A stretch of 38,615 nt of DNA from Pseudohalioglobus lutimaris (lineage in GTDB: Bacteria > Pseudomonadota > Gammaproteobacteria > Pseudomonadales > Halieaceae), in the NCBI RefSeq assembly GCF_002866825.1, contig NZ_PKUS01000042.1, positions 1 through 38,615 on the forward strand, in the 5' to 3' direction. Below, piece after piece: positions 8,469 to 16,841 of this stretch (positions are counted from its first letter, which is position 1; each line of letters begins with the position of its first letter). The notes beneath the pieces are model-generated. The model saw only the letters and a program-made list of their open reading frames with translations. It searched no databases and was not told the origin of the DNA. Both the position numbers and the translations under genes were made by a program.

Positions 8469-9104
8469 ATGTCTCTATTTTTGTCCTTCAGTAGTGATGT
8501 AGAAACCGCGTTTACAGATATCCTGGATAATCATGCGCCTCTGGTGTGGGAGGAGACGGGTGCAGATTTCTCTACTGTCAGAGTATGTGCGGGCATGGTC
8601 GCGCCTTACGGGCACCACCGGGCGCACTACAACAAAGGCTTGATTGCTTTTTCTGCACAGAACGAAAAATCATGCTTCAAAGAGAGCAATGGTAAATTGG
8701 TTCCCAGGCAGAGTCTGGATGTTGCCATTGGGGTTTTTTGGCATGAGCTAGCGCATCATGCTGTGTATGCCGCTAGTGCAAAACCATGGAAAGGGTTGAG
8801 GGCAGGTAAATCTACACACTCGAAGCCTGCATGGTGCTGGGCTGTCGCTAAGGCATGGCAGTATCTCCATCCCGAATGGTCAGGTACGCCCAACATGGTG
8901 GCGGATGAGTATCGCAGAAACGAAGGCTTCGCGAAGGTACTGCGGTCCTTCGTAGGCAATGAGCCGCCACCGGTTCTGGAAAGCGTAGTCTGCATGAATT
9001 GTGGAGACCCTCTCATTAATAAGCGAGCGGGCGCACGGTTCTGCAGCTCCAACTGTCGTGTAGCCAGTTTTAGAAAAAAACGACCTGGCCAGCCACAAGG
9101 ATAA
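8469..9104 (+). CDS. HExxH metallopeptidase-like protein with C-terminal zinc ribbon
   Basis: This is a 211-residue protein. A zinc-peptidase HExxH motif lies in FWHELAHHAV (H92, E93, H96). A separate C-terminal four-cysteine zinc ribbon is formed by CMNCGD (C175, C178) and FCSSNC (C192, C196), followed by a basic tail. The combination resembles SprT-like or phage/plasmid-borne metallopeptidases that act on DNA-bound proteins, but the family is not certain. No signal peptide is seen, so it is probably cytoplasmic. ATG 8469 is chosen although no strong ribosome site precedes it. It stands alone between the hip promoter region and the large kinase-helicase gene, with a hairpin at its stop codon. 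Confidence 0.75.
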   Translation: MSLFLSFSSDVETAFTDILDNHAPLVWEETGADFSTVRVCAGMVAPYGHHRAHYNKGLIAFSAQNEKSCFKESNGKLVPRQSLDVAIGVFWHELAHHAVYAASAKPWKGLRAGKSTHSKPAWCWAVAKAWQYLHPEWSGTPNMVADEYRRNEGFAKVLRSFVGNEPPPVLESVVCMNCGDPLINKRAGARFCSSNCRVASFRKKRPGQPQG

Positions 9105-9125
9105 TAGGCAGGCTCCTGTCTATTA
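9102..9125 (+). terminator. Hairpin at the end of the metallopeptidase-like gene
   Basis: TAATAGGCAGG (9102-9112) and CCTGTCTATTA (9115-9125) can pair over about 9-11 bases with one G-U pair, beginning at the stop codon. A second small hairpin, CTCAGG/CCTGAG, follows at 9150-9170. There is no downstream T run, so this is at best a weak or RNA-stabilising terminator. No gene is seen in 9105-9349. Confidence 0.35.
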
Positions 9126-9283
9126 CGTTACTGAAGAGACTGGACCTGGCTCAGGCCGGGTGACCCTGAGAGTACAGTAAACGGCTGATACAAGCTGGCA
9201 ATTTAATCTCACTGAGCCGCGGGATTAAGGACCATCAAAAAGGCTCAAACCAACAGGGAAAAGTAATGAAAACATGCGTCACA

Positions 9284-9315
9284 TTGGTGAAGCGTGCGTT
9301 AGACTCACTATAGTA
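9284..9315 (+). promoter_or_regulatory. Candidate promoter of the NERD-kinase-helicase operon
   Basis: TTGGTG (9284-9289) and TATAGT (9309-9314) resemble sigma-70 -35 and -10 boxes with a slightly long 19-base spacer, about 40 bases upstream of ATG 9350. The -10 is embedded in GACTCACTATAG (9302-9313), which equals the core of the phage T7 promoter from -11 to +1. GGGGCG precedes the ATG as a possible ribosome site. Confidence 0.4.
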
Positions 9316-9349
9316 ATTTGGCAAACCTTAGTTTTTTGCGGGGCGAAAC

Positions 9350-12300
9350 ATGGAAGTTGTGTATCTGAATCCAGAGGGGGTTCACGAATCTGAAAAGGAA
9401 GCTGTTTCAGTGCTCAGAGATAGCTTGCCAGGCAGCTGGAAAGGTTATGCATCTCTTGAACTGATAGACAGAAAGCAAGGTCCATCTGAAATGGACCTGA
9501 TTATCGTTACTGCAGACAGAATAATAGTTGTTGAGCTAAAGAACTGGAATGGTCCTCTCCATTCCAAGAACGGACACTGGTTCGTAGGAGGTGATGATCG
9601 AGGCAGATCTCCGGTCAAGGCCACCGCGCTAAAAAGCAAGAAACTTGCGGGAAAGATAACTACAAAGCTCGGGACAAAACTCAAGAATGTCCCCTGGGTA
9701 GATTATTGCGTGGTTCTATGCGGTTCCTCTGATAATTCATCACTACCAGAAGACGAAAGGGATCTCGTAATCAGCCTTGATGAATTCAAGACCATCGGAA
9801 ATCCAAAGGTATATCAAAAATGCTTCCCCTATAAAGTCCGTGCGTTTAGGGACAGCAAAGATCGGCCGAACCAACAGCTTGAAGTGTGGGATAAGTTCTT
9901 CACTGGCAACAGCCCAGATTTTGGGCCGAAAGTCTATTCCTTCAACAATTACGTGGTGTGTGGGAAAGCTCTATTCTCGCATCGGAAAGGTATCTACAAA
10001 GAATTTCAATCACAAAGAAAGGATAACAAAAACTATAAGGCGCTAATGCGTAGATGGGATTTCAACTCTCCCGAGGTTATTGAGCATGCTCAAACCATAG
10101 AGGAACGCAAACTAATTGGTTTTAGGGAGTCGAATGTTCTTGGATATATCGATAGCCAAGATGAAGACTTGAAGTCGATACATCTTGGGCTCTTACATAT
10201 CCCAAGCCCAGAAGAAATTACCGCAGATTTTTGCGAGCTCTACGAGTGGCCCTCAAATCGAATGAGGCTGGATGAGTTCATAAATAAGAACAGAGATAAA
10301 TTAGATAAAAGCGCTAGACTCGACCTTATACAAGTGCTGCTTAGTCATATTTCAAGATTACACGAAATTGACGTGGCACACAGGGATTTAGGTCGGCATA
10401 GCATCTGGGTAGCGTTGCCTTCTAAAATAACTTTTTCCAATTTTGTAACCGCCTCATACCCCGACCCGTCTAAAAAGACAATGGTTAGTGTTAGAGATAT
10501 TCTGCAGGCAGGTCGAACCGAGATCCCCGACGATGTACTAGAAGATAAAAACGGAACACAGTACACACGAGACGTTTACCTTTTGGGTGCAGTCGCGCAC
10601 TACATTGCCTATGACGTCTGGCCTGCCAGAATCGATGGGCTTTACACCTGGGAAGAAAGGAATAACGATCCATATGAATCGTTGCTTAACGACTGGTTTG
10701 AAAGCTCGCTAGAGATGGATGCCTCGTTGAGATTTGCTAATGTAACCGTTGCACTACACGCGTTTAATGAGGTTCATCAGAGATTCTCGCATTCATCTTC
10801 AGTTGATGATGCAATTCTGACAAAACACATTTCCGAAATAAACGTCTGGACTGAGTACCAACCAAGCCCAGTTGTATCTAAGGGCACCGAAATGTTGCTC
10901 AGATCTGGTGATGGCAATTTCGGTATTAAGTTGTGGAATGGAGTTCCGCAGATATTGCCTAGCAAGTCACCAAATCAAGAGCTTCTGGGCTTTCTCTATC
11001 GGAATCAGCAACTAAAGAATGGAGCACTCTCGTGTTTTCCTAGCATTAGTCGGTTTGGGTATAACCCAGCCATGCAAGCGGCCTTTCTAGTCTATGAGTG
11101 GATTGATGGGCAGACGTGGAGTGAATGGCACTCCTCGCTGAAAAGTGGTGATGAAGTTGAGACAGCTTGCAAAAATATGTTACTCGCGCTTTTGGAGCTT
11201 GAAAAACATGGGCATAGCCATGGAGACATACACCCAGAAAATGTAGTACTTAAAAATGATGAGAACTGTGGCTCGTCTGTTCCTGTGCTTATAGATTTCG
11301 CCCATTTGGGACAGTCGAACGGAAAGCCATATTGCAAAAGTTACGTTCCTGACAATCACCACAATTTGTCGGTGGGCTCGCTGGACAGATATGCAAGCGT
11401 AAGGATGATAACGGAGGTAGCTGAGAAAGCTGAAAGCTTAAAGCTATATAAGTACTCGAAGCAACTCACGCTGCAACCGGAAATCACACAGGGCGATATC
11501 GTCAGGTTCGCTGATGAATTTGATGCCCTCACCGCCCCATCGACTTTCGAAGCCACTACGATTTATGCTGTGAAGGCACAAAAAATCCCAGAAGATTTTG
11601 AGCGCGATGTCCGCTCAGATGAGGGCAAGTACTATGTTTCGGTCAAGGAGGCGAATCTAGAAGATCCCAACCCGGTTATTCGTATGTTTATATCCGGAAT
11701 GTCTCATCAAATCGACCTGCATGTGGATCCTGAAAACGGAGACACAAAGCGTATCTTTTTGAAGAATATCTCCCATTCTCAATTTATTCGTAACAAAAAT
11801 ACATGTGACATAGAAATTGAAGGTCGTATTTCTGTAGAGCAAAGTCTTCACAATAACGCCAAGGATCTGATTCTGGCGGTTCTAGAATCGCCTGCTATCT
11901 CGTCGAAGTCTGAGTCTGATAATGATGAGGAAAAATACCTTAAGACTTTGAGCGCTGACGGTAAGACCGAGGTGTCCGCCAGAGAAATCTGGTCAGCATT
12001 AGCGCAAACGGAAGAAGAGACCTATCCGAGCGTAGTAGCTGTGCATGATTCTGAGCGACGGCGCGATGAAAGAGTGATTATTCAGTACGGGTCTGAGAAT
12101 AGTGTCATCGACTTTGATCTCAAAGTTGACACTGTGAATGTGCAGAGAGAAGTCAGGGGTGAGTATCGAACTGTTGGCGTCCTTGAAATGAATACTATGA
12201 ATCTTCTACAGGTAAGGCCGACAAGGGGAAGATTTAGCATAGACGCAGGCGAGAGCATTCGGCTGGAAAGTTCTCTGAATGCTTCTTCGTTATTCAAGCG

Positions 12301-14218
12301 AAGGGCGGCGGTCGAGACTCTCACGAAGAATCGCTCGATAATCCCAAACTTGCCCGACTTTTTTAGTACAGATGTTAAAGTTTCTCCGCAAAAGTTCTCT
12401 GAGCCGCCATCAGATAGCGAGCTAGACCTATATACGAAAAGGGACTCTACTGGCAACGTGATCTTTTCTCTCAATGAAAATCAGCGTGAAGCCTTTAAGA
12501 AGCTTTACTCGCATGGTCCTGTTGGCCTTCTTCAGGGGCCGCCTGGTACCGGTAAGACGGCGTTTATAAGTTCCTTTATTCATTACGCGATTGAAAACGG
12601 TGCACAGAATGTTCTACTCGTTAGTCAATCTCATGAGGCGGTCAATAATGCAGCAGAAAAAGTTCGGGAACTTTTCGATACCCAGGATAAAAGAATAGGA
12701 ATTGTCCGGCTGGGTAATGAGGGTCAGGTGTCGAGAGGTTTAGAAGACGTCCACGAACTTGCAATTCAAGATCATTATAGGGAGCGATTTAGGGCCGAAT
12801 ATAGGGAAAGGTTGCAGAGTTTAGCTTCTCCATTGGGCCTGGAAAAGGAGTTCGTGAATCTGTGTATTGAGTATGAGTGGGGATTTGCATCACGACTTGA
12901 AAAGATTGGTGCTCTTTCTTCTATTCAGGACGAAGAGGAGGCTGGTAAGAAAGTAGAGTCTGCTAAAGCCAGGCTGCTACAGAAGATTGAACTATTTTTG
13001 GAGAGGAGCGACATTAACCTGGACTTACGTGTCGATGTCGGGCTTATTAGCGAGCAGTTCTATAGGTCCGCCGTAGAAAAGTTTCAAATTGATGCTCAGG
13101 ATTCAGTCGACAGACTCCGCCAAATGTTGAGCTTGGCCAGGGAGTGGCTGAATGTGATGTCCTCGAGTCGAGCAAATTTCCAGCATTTTTTAGTCAAAAC
13201 ACGTAACCTTGTTTGCGGAACTTGCGTAGGGATTGGTCGATCGCACTATGGCGTGAGTGAAAATGTCTATGACTGGGTTGTAATAGATGAGGCAGCGAGA
13301 TCCAGTGCAGGCGAACTGGCAATTGCAATGCAGGTTGGCCGGCGTGTTCTGCTTGTGGGAGATCACAAGCAATTGCCGCCGATGTACGATGATGCGCATT
13401 TAAAGGCCGCACAACGAATTCTACCCAGAGTGCCAGAGCCTGAGATGCGGAGAAGTGATTTCGAGCGAAGTTTTGTTTCGGGTTACGGGGAGAAGATTGG
13501 ACAGACACTCCTCTTTCAATATCGAATGGCTCCTCCAATAGGCGGACTCGTCTCTGCCTGCTTCTATGATGGGCTACTGCAGACTGCGCGAGGGCCTGCC
13601 GATGAATTATTTTCAACGTTCCCTTTAGATGCGAATAGCTGTGTGACATGGGTTGATACAGCCCCCGCCGGTGCATCCAGCTATGAGGACATAGCCAGAT
13701 CTCATTCAGATAGCAATCGGACCTACGTGAATAACTATGAAATAAAGTGCGTACTAAGTATCTTGGCGTCTGCGATATCAAGCGATGATTTATTGGAATA
13801 TATGCATGGAAGAGACGACACAGACCCAACGATAGGGGTTATTTGTATGTACAACGGTCAGAAAAATGCTTTGATCAGGAGGATGAACTCTATTACTTGG
13901 TCACGAGAGCTGATCGAAGCGGGAGTAGTTAAAATTGATACTGTCGATGGTTACCAAGGTAAAGAAAATGATGTCGTTATACTTTCACTGGTTCGTAATA
14001 ACTCAAGGATCAACGAAGGATTTCTAGGCGCTGGAGAAAGGATCAATGTCGCCTTGTCGAGAGCCAAGGAAAGATTGTTCATTGTCGGTTCTTCTCTAAT
14101 GTGGGATGGCTATAACGAGAATTCTCCTCTGAGTAAAGTTTTAAAACATATTAAGGAAGCTACTCCAGATGAGGGGTTAGAATTACTCAATGCTGAAAAG
14201 TTAATGGAAGCGGAGTAA
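9350..14218 (+). CDS. NERD nuclease / tandem kinase-fold / SF1 helicase fusion, putative defence protein
   Basis: This 1622-residue protein has four modules. (a) A NERD nuclease-related domain spans about 1-180, with D49 and E62-x-K64 in SEMDLIIV and VVELKNW, the PD-(D/E)xK signature. (b) A first kinase-like fold spans about 220-480, with HRDLGRHS (344-351); the expected Asn is Ser and the DFG position reads SNF, so it looks inactive. (c) A second kinase fold spans about 510-700, with HGDIHPEN (D626, N631) and IDFAH (D649), so it is probably active. (d) A COG1112-like superfamily 1 helicase spans about 1035-1600: GPPGTGKT (1063-1070), VIDEAAR, GDHKQLPP (1337-1344), FQYRMAP, VDGYQGKENDVV and RINVALSRAKERL. 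Kinase plus COG1112 helicase recalls the Mokosh anti-phage systems, but the NERD domain and double kinase are extra. The stop lies 4 bases before the partner gene. A cytoplasmic DNA- or RNA-targeting role is inferred. Confidence 0.9.
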   Translation: MEVVYLNPEGVHESEKEAVSVLRDSLPGSWKGYASLELIDRKQGPSEMDLIIVTADRIIVVELKNWNGPLHSKNGHWFVGGDDRGRSPVKATALKSKKLAGKITTKLGTKLKNVPWVDYCVVLCGSSDNSSLPEDERDLVISLDEFKTIGNPKVYQKCFPYKVRAFRDSKDRPNQQLEVWDKFFTGNSPDFGPKVYSFNNYVVCGKALFSHRKGIYKEFQSQRKDNKNYKALMRRWDFNSPEVIEHAQTIEERKLIGFRESNVLGYIDSQDEDLKSIHLGLLHIPSPEEITADFCELYEWPSNRMRLDEFINKNRDKLDKSARLDLIQVLLSHISRLHEIDVAHRDLGRHSIWVALPSKITFSNFVTASYPDPSKKTMVSVRDILQAGRTEIPDDVLEDKNGTQYTRDVYLLGAVAHYIAYDVWPARIDGLYTWEERNNDPYESLLNDWFESSLEMDASLRFANVTVALHAFNEVHQRFSHSSSVDDAILTKHISEINVWTEYQPSPVVSKGTEMLLRSGDGNFGIKLWNGVPQILPSKSPNQELLGFLYRNQQLKNGALSCFPSISRFGYNPAMQAAFLVYEWIDGQTWSEWHSSLKSGDEVETACKNMLLALLELEKHGHSHGDIHPENVVLKNDENCGSSVPVLIDFAHLGQSNGKPYCKSYVPDNHHNLSVGSLDRYASVRMITEVAEKAESLKLYKYSKQLTLQPEITQGDIVRFADEFDALTAPSTFEATTIYAVKAQKIPEDFERDVRSDEGKYYVSVKEANLEDPNPVIRMFISGMSHQIDLHVDPENGDTKRIFLKNISHSQFIRNKNTCDIEIEGRISVEQSLHNNAKDLILAVLESPAISSKSESDNDEEKYLKTLSADGKTEVSAREIWSALAQTEEETYPSVVAVHDSERRRDERVIIQYGSENSVIDFDLKVDTVNVQREVRGEYRTVGVLEMNTMNLLQVRPTRGRFSIDAGESIRLESSLNASSLFKRRAAVETLTKNRSIIPNLPDFFSTDVKVSPQKFSEPPSDSELDLYTKRDSTGNVIFSLNENQREAFKKLYSHGPVGLLQGPPGTGKTAFISSFIHYAIENGAQNVLLVSQSHEAVNNAAEKVRELFDTQDKRIGIVRLGNEGQVSRGLEDVHELAIQDHYRERFRAEYRERLQSLASPLGLEKEFVNLCIEYEWGFASRLEKIGALSSIQDEEEAGKKVESAKARLLQKIELFLERSDINLDLRVDVGLISEQFYRSAVEKFQIDAQDSVDRLRQMLSLAREWLNVMSSSRANFQHFLVKTRNLVCGTCVGIGRSHYGVSENVYDWVVIDEAARSSAGELAIAMQVGRRVLLVGDHKQLPPMYDDAHLKAAQRILPRVPEPEMRRSDFERSFVSGYGEKIGQTLLFQYRMAPPIGGLVSACFYDGLLQTARGPADELFSTFPLDANSCVTWVDTAPAGASSYEDIARSHSDSNRTYVNNYEIKCVLSILASAISSDDLLEYMHGRDDTDPTIGVICMYNGQKNALIRRMNSITWSRELIEAGVVKIDTVDGYQGKENDVVILSLVRNNSRINEGFLGAGERINVALSRAKERLFIVGSSLMWDGYNENSPLSKVLKHIKEATPDEGLELLNAEKLMEAE

Positions 14219-14222
14219 CCAC

Positions 14223-15662
14223 ATGGACTTTGTTATCAATGAAGTGAACTATGCACTACCCGCACGTACCTTTGCTATTGATTATTCCGTTAGCCAGAAA
14301 CGTCAACTTCCAGTTGTAAAAGAGTTTGTGATTCGGTTTATCTTTTCTATTGAAAAGTGTTTGCCTGAGACTATTCGAGAGTTCTTCGGTTTTACACCTT
14401 TAGAGATGACATCCGTCCTTTCGGAGCTCGAGGAAGAGAAACTGGTTAGATGGATTGATCAGGAAATATGCTTAACGGACTATGCGCATGGAAGGTTTGC
14501 GGAAGCTGGTGGCGGAAATACCCCAAGGTTCTACGAGACCAAAGATGAAGTAGATATGGTGAGTTTTGATCTTATGCAATATCGCCTTATCACTGAAAAG
14601 CTCTCCGGAAAATCTAGCTTTGCAAATATTGAGTTGGAGCTTGATCCAGAGTGTTTCTCCGATATTACAGGAAAGGTCAAGTCAGCATTCGATAAGCAGT
14701 TTAACGATTTTCTTGAAAAGGCTAAGAAGGTCGATACTTATAGTGAGCATCGAGAGTTGTACAAGATTAATTCCGTAACTTCCCAGTATGATCGTATGCT
14801 TCCTGTAAGAGTCAACTGGGTAGTAGATGCTAGTGATTCACTAGATCCTACACCGATGTTTGCGGACGAAATACTTTACGACTGGGACGATGACGGAGCA
14901 ATTATTGGAGCAATTGCGCATTTGTTGTCTTCTGAAGCAGGTGTTCCTCCCAGTAACGTGAAAGAAGTAATGAGTTACTTGAAAGCAACATTTGATCCCT
15001 ATGTTGATAGGTTTTATGGCAAGGATGGAATTGACATTTCAGCGCTCTTGAGCGCCTACGAAGTAAACAAAGGCTTGATTGATGCGAATACACGAATGTT
15101 GGTAGGTAATCTCTATACCACAGATAACAGACGCAGGATTGAAGAGCTACTCAGGTTAGAGTCGGAATCCAATGGCAAGTGTGATGCAAAGGGTGCCTTA
15201 TGGTTGTCTTGCCCGGATAACAAGACATGGGGTCGGGGGAATGACTTGCACGAGTTGGAGGACCTTATCAATAAGAGAATCGACTCGAGATACAAGCCAG
15301 GCAGGGTGGTTCATTGTATGCAGGCTGATAGTTTTCGAGAGGCGAATAATCTAAAATCCATTTATCATAGGCCGGGGATGCAGTTTCAAGGAGTATCAAA
15401 GGCCTTTGTAAGCCAGAACGTTGAAATACTGCTCGTCCCAGATTTTTTCGTGGCAACACTATTTCACCTGACACCACCTGGCTGGGGCAAACTCACGGTT
15501 CCTGTTGGGTATATGAGCTGTGACGATAAGTATGTGAAGGCTGTCCAGTCGAGTGTAAGGGCTTGGGCAGACGACGAGGCAAATTTCAATAGCTATTATA
15601 TTCAGGGCGGAAATCGAAACCAAAAATTCTCTAGAGAACTTATCGACAAGGTCCTATCCTAG
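14223..15662 (+). CDS. Partner protein of the NERD-kinase-helicase, unknown family
   Basis: This 479-residue protein starts 4 bases after the stop of the giant helicase gene, so the two form one transcriptional and probably functional unit. Residues about 30-100 look like a winged helix (FGFTPLEMTSVLSELEEEKL, then a short strand and LTDYAHGRF). The middle is helical and acidic (DWDDDGAIIGAIAHLL). The C-terminal third is rich in beta-type segments (VEILLVPDFFVATLF, KLTVPVGYMSCDDKY). In described Mokosh type I systems the partner is a phospholipase-D-type nuclease with HxK motifs; I see no HxKxxxxD here. It could be a strongly diverged relative, an adaptor or a substrate-recognition subunit. 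No membrane segment or signal peptide is seen. Confidence 0.7.
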   Translation: MDFVINEVNYALPARTFAIDYSVSQKRQLPVVKEFVIRFIFSIEKCLPETIREFFGFTPLEMTSVLSELEEEKLVRWIDQEICLTDYAHGRFAEAGGGNTPRFYETKDEVDMVSFDLMQYRLITEKLSGKSSFANIELELDPECFSDITGKVKSAFDKQFNDFLEKAKKVDTYSEHRELYKINSVTSQYDRMLPVRVNWVVDASDSLDPTPMFADEILYDWDDDGAIIGAIAHLLSSEAGVPPSNVKEVMSYLKATFDPYVDRFYGKDGIDISALLSAYEVNKGLIDANTRMLVGNLYTTDNRRRIEELLRLESESNGKCDAKGALWLSCPDNKTWGRGNDLHELEDLINKRIDSRYKPGRVVHCMQADSFREANNLKSIYHRPGMQFQGVSKAFVSQNVEILLVPDFFVATLFHLTPPGWGKLTVPVGYMSCDDKYVKAVQSSVRAWADDEANFNSYYIQGGNRNQKFSRELIDKVLS

Positions 15663-15802
15663 TTATCGTATTATTGACGCACTTGCCTCGATGTAGACTA
15701 GTTCTACTCCGCCCTCGCTTTTATTGAGAACTGATTGGGAGCTGCCTCGGCAGGTTCTTGATTTGGCGGGGTTGTCCGATCCGATGCTGCTTCTTGCTGA
15801 AG

Positions 15803-16633
15803 CTAAATCATAGGAGGCTTTGCCCTATCCTCAATCGCACAGTCAGAAACTCCCACAAGAAAAAGCATTAGATCTAGAACGTGTTTTCTGAGGACATTGA
15901 ATTTGTCGAGCTTTTCAGGAATATCTCTAAGTCGATAAGTCTCAATGAGTCCATCTTTAATGTATAACCTGCGGTTTATCTCAATCATTAAAGCCGGTAC
16001 ACGTTTATTAGGGTGGTAGCTCTTCGGTACAAGACACCCGCTGTATGGAAAATCAACTTCCACTGAGTACCCCAGACCCCCAAAGTATTTGATTGTATGA
16101 GCTAATAGCCACTCTGGAGTATTGCCAGCGCTTGTCCCGATGCATATATCTGGTCTCGACCGAATTTCCTCTGGCTCGTTGGCGAAAGGCATATTCGGAA
16201 AGCTGTGACAGTCTAGCAGCAAGCAGTAGCCCCATCTCGTAATTTGGTGGGCGATCATCGAATCCAGCTGCAGGTGCCAGGGGCGGTAGTACTGGTCAAT
16301 TAGGGATTGCCGAATATCTGGCGTTGTGGGTTTTCGAATTCGATTCCCTGAGCAGTCGTGGGTATAGATGACGCCTTGCCCAGCCCTGGCTTTGGGCTCC
16401 TTGTCGTCATCAAGATAGCGCTCGAGATCGACAACCAGCCGGTTTATTGGCGTTTGGCAGCGAGTAATCGCGGGTGCGCCATACAGTTCATCTGTATACC
16501 AGTCAGTTAGCGTCACTAGCTCTCGCCAGAGTGTTTGGCGGTCCACTGTGAACTGATCCCAGACATTCTCTGGAATTTGGGTGCCGGCGTGAGGTATATG
16601 CGCCACTATGGGCAAGATTGTTTCGGGATACAT
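15803..16633 (-). CDS. N-formylglutamate amidohydrolase-family protein
   Basis: This 276-residue zinc-hydrolase-like protein has the family blocks in order: AHIPHAGT near the N-terminus, DWYTDELYG, NRLVVDLER, GQGVIYTHD, LLLDCHSFP, RPDICIGT, the YSGCLVP region and EINRRLY. Characterised members hydrolyse N-formylglutamate to glutamate and formate in histidine breakdown, but there are no hut genes here. The substrate may therefore be another N-acyl amino acid or small peptide. ATG 16633 is chosen because AAGGAG lies 8 bases upstream; the TTG 27 bases earlier has no such site. It is convergent with the kinase-helicase operon and follows the minus-strand HTH gene with a gap of about 200 bases. 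Its presence among defence genes is unexplained. Confidence 0.85.
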   Translation of the reverse strand: MYPETILPIVAHIPHAGTQIPENVWDQFTVDRQTLWRELVTLTDWYTDELYGAPAITRCQTPINRLVVDLERYLDDDKEPKARAGQGVIYTHDCSGNRIRKPTTPDIRQSLIDQYYRPWHLQLDSMIAHQITRWGYCLLLDCHSFPNMPFANEPEEIRSRPDICIGTSAGNTPEWLLAHTIKYFGGLGYSVEVDFPYSGCLVPKSYHPNKRVPALMIEINRRLYIKDGLIETYRLRDIPEKLDKFNVLRKHVLDLMLFLVGVSDCAIEDRAKPPMI

Positions 16634-16841
16634 GTCTATCTCTCCTTGTGAGTGAAGCAAAAAGAGAGGGCATGTACGGAGAACCTGCTTGGTTGCCGGT
16701 CGGCCGCATCACTCTATCGAGTTAACCACCTTGCCCAGGTCAGGCAGGTTGGCGGAGCTCAGGCTCACTCTTGATGCTTGAAAGATAGTTTATCCACAAC
16801 GGACTGCTATGCAACCACGTCGGTTCCGACCTGTCGCAAAA

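Noticed and set aside
13194-13829. A 211-codon open frame on the minus strand inside the helicase domain
   Set aside because: It lies entirely inside the conserved helicase motifs of the plus-strand gene, has low-complexity His/Arg/Ser-rich content, and shows no domain. It is a shadow frame.
15742-15753. CTGCC-TC-GGCAG as a terminator of the kinase-helicase operon
   Set aside because: The loop is too small and no T run follows.
15696-15813. Open stretch between the kinase-helicase operon and the amidohydrolase gene that reads like a protein tail (LRTDWELPRQVLDL, then AGLSDPMLLLAEAKS)
   Set aside because: It is under 40 codons, has no start codon or ribosome site, and overlaps the end of the opposite gene. 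It may be a relic but cannot be supported.
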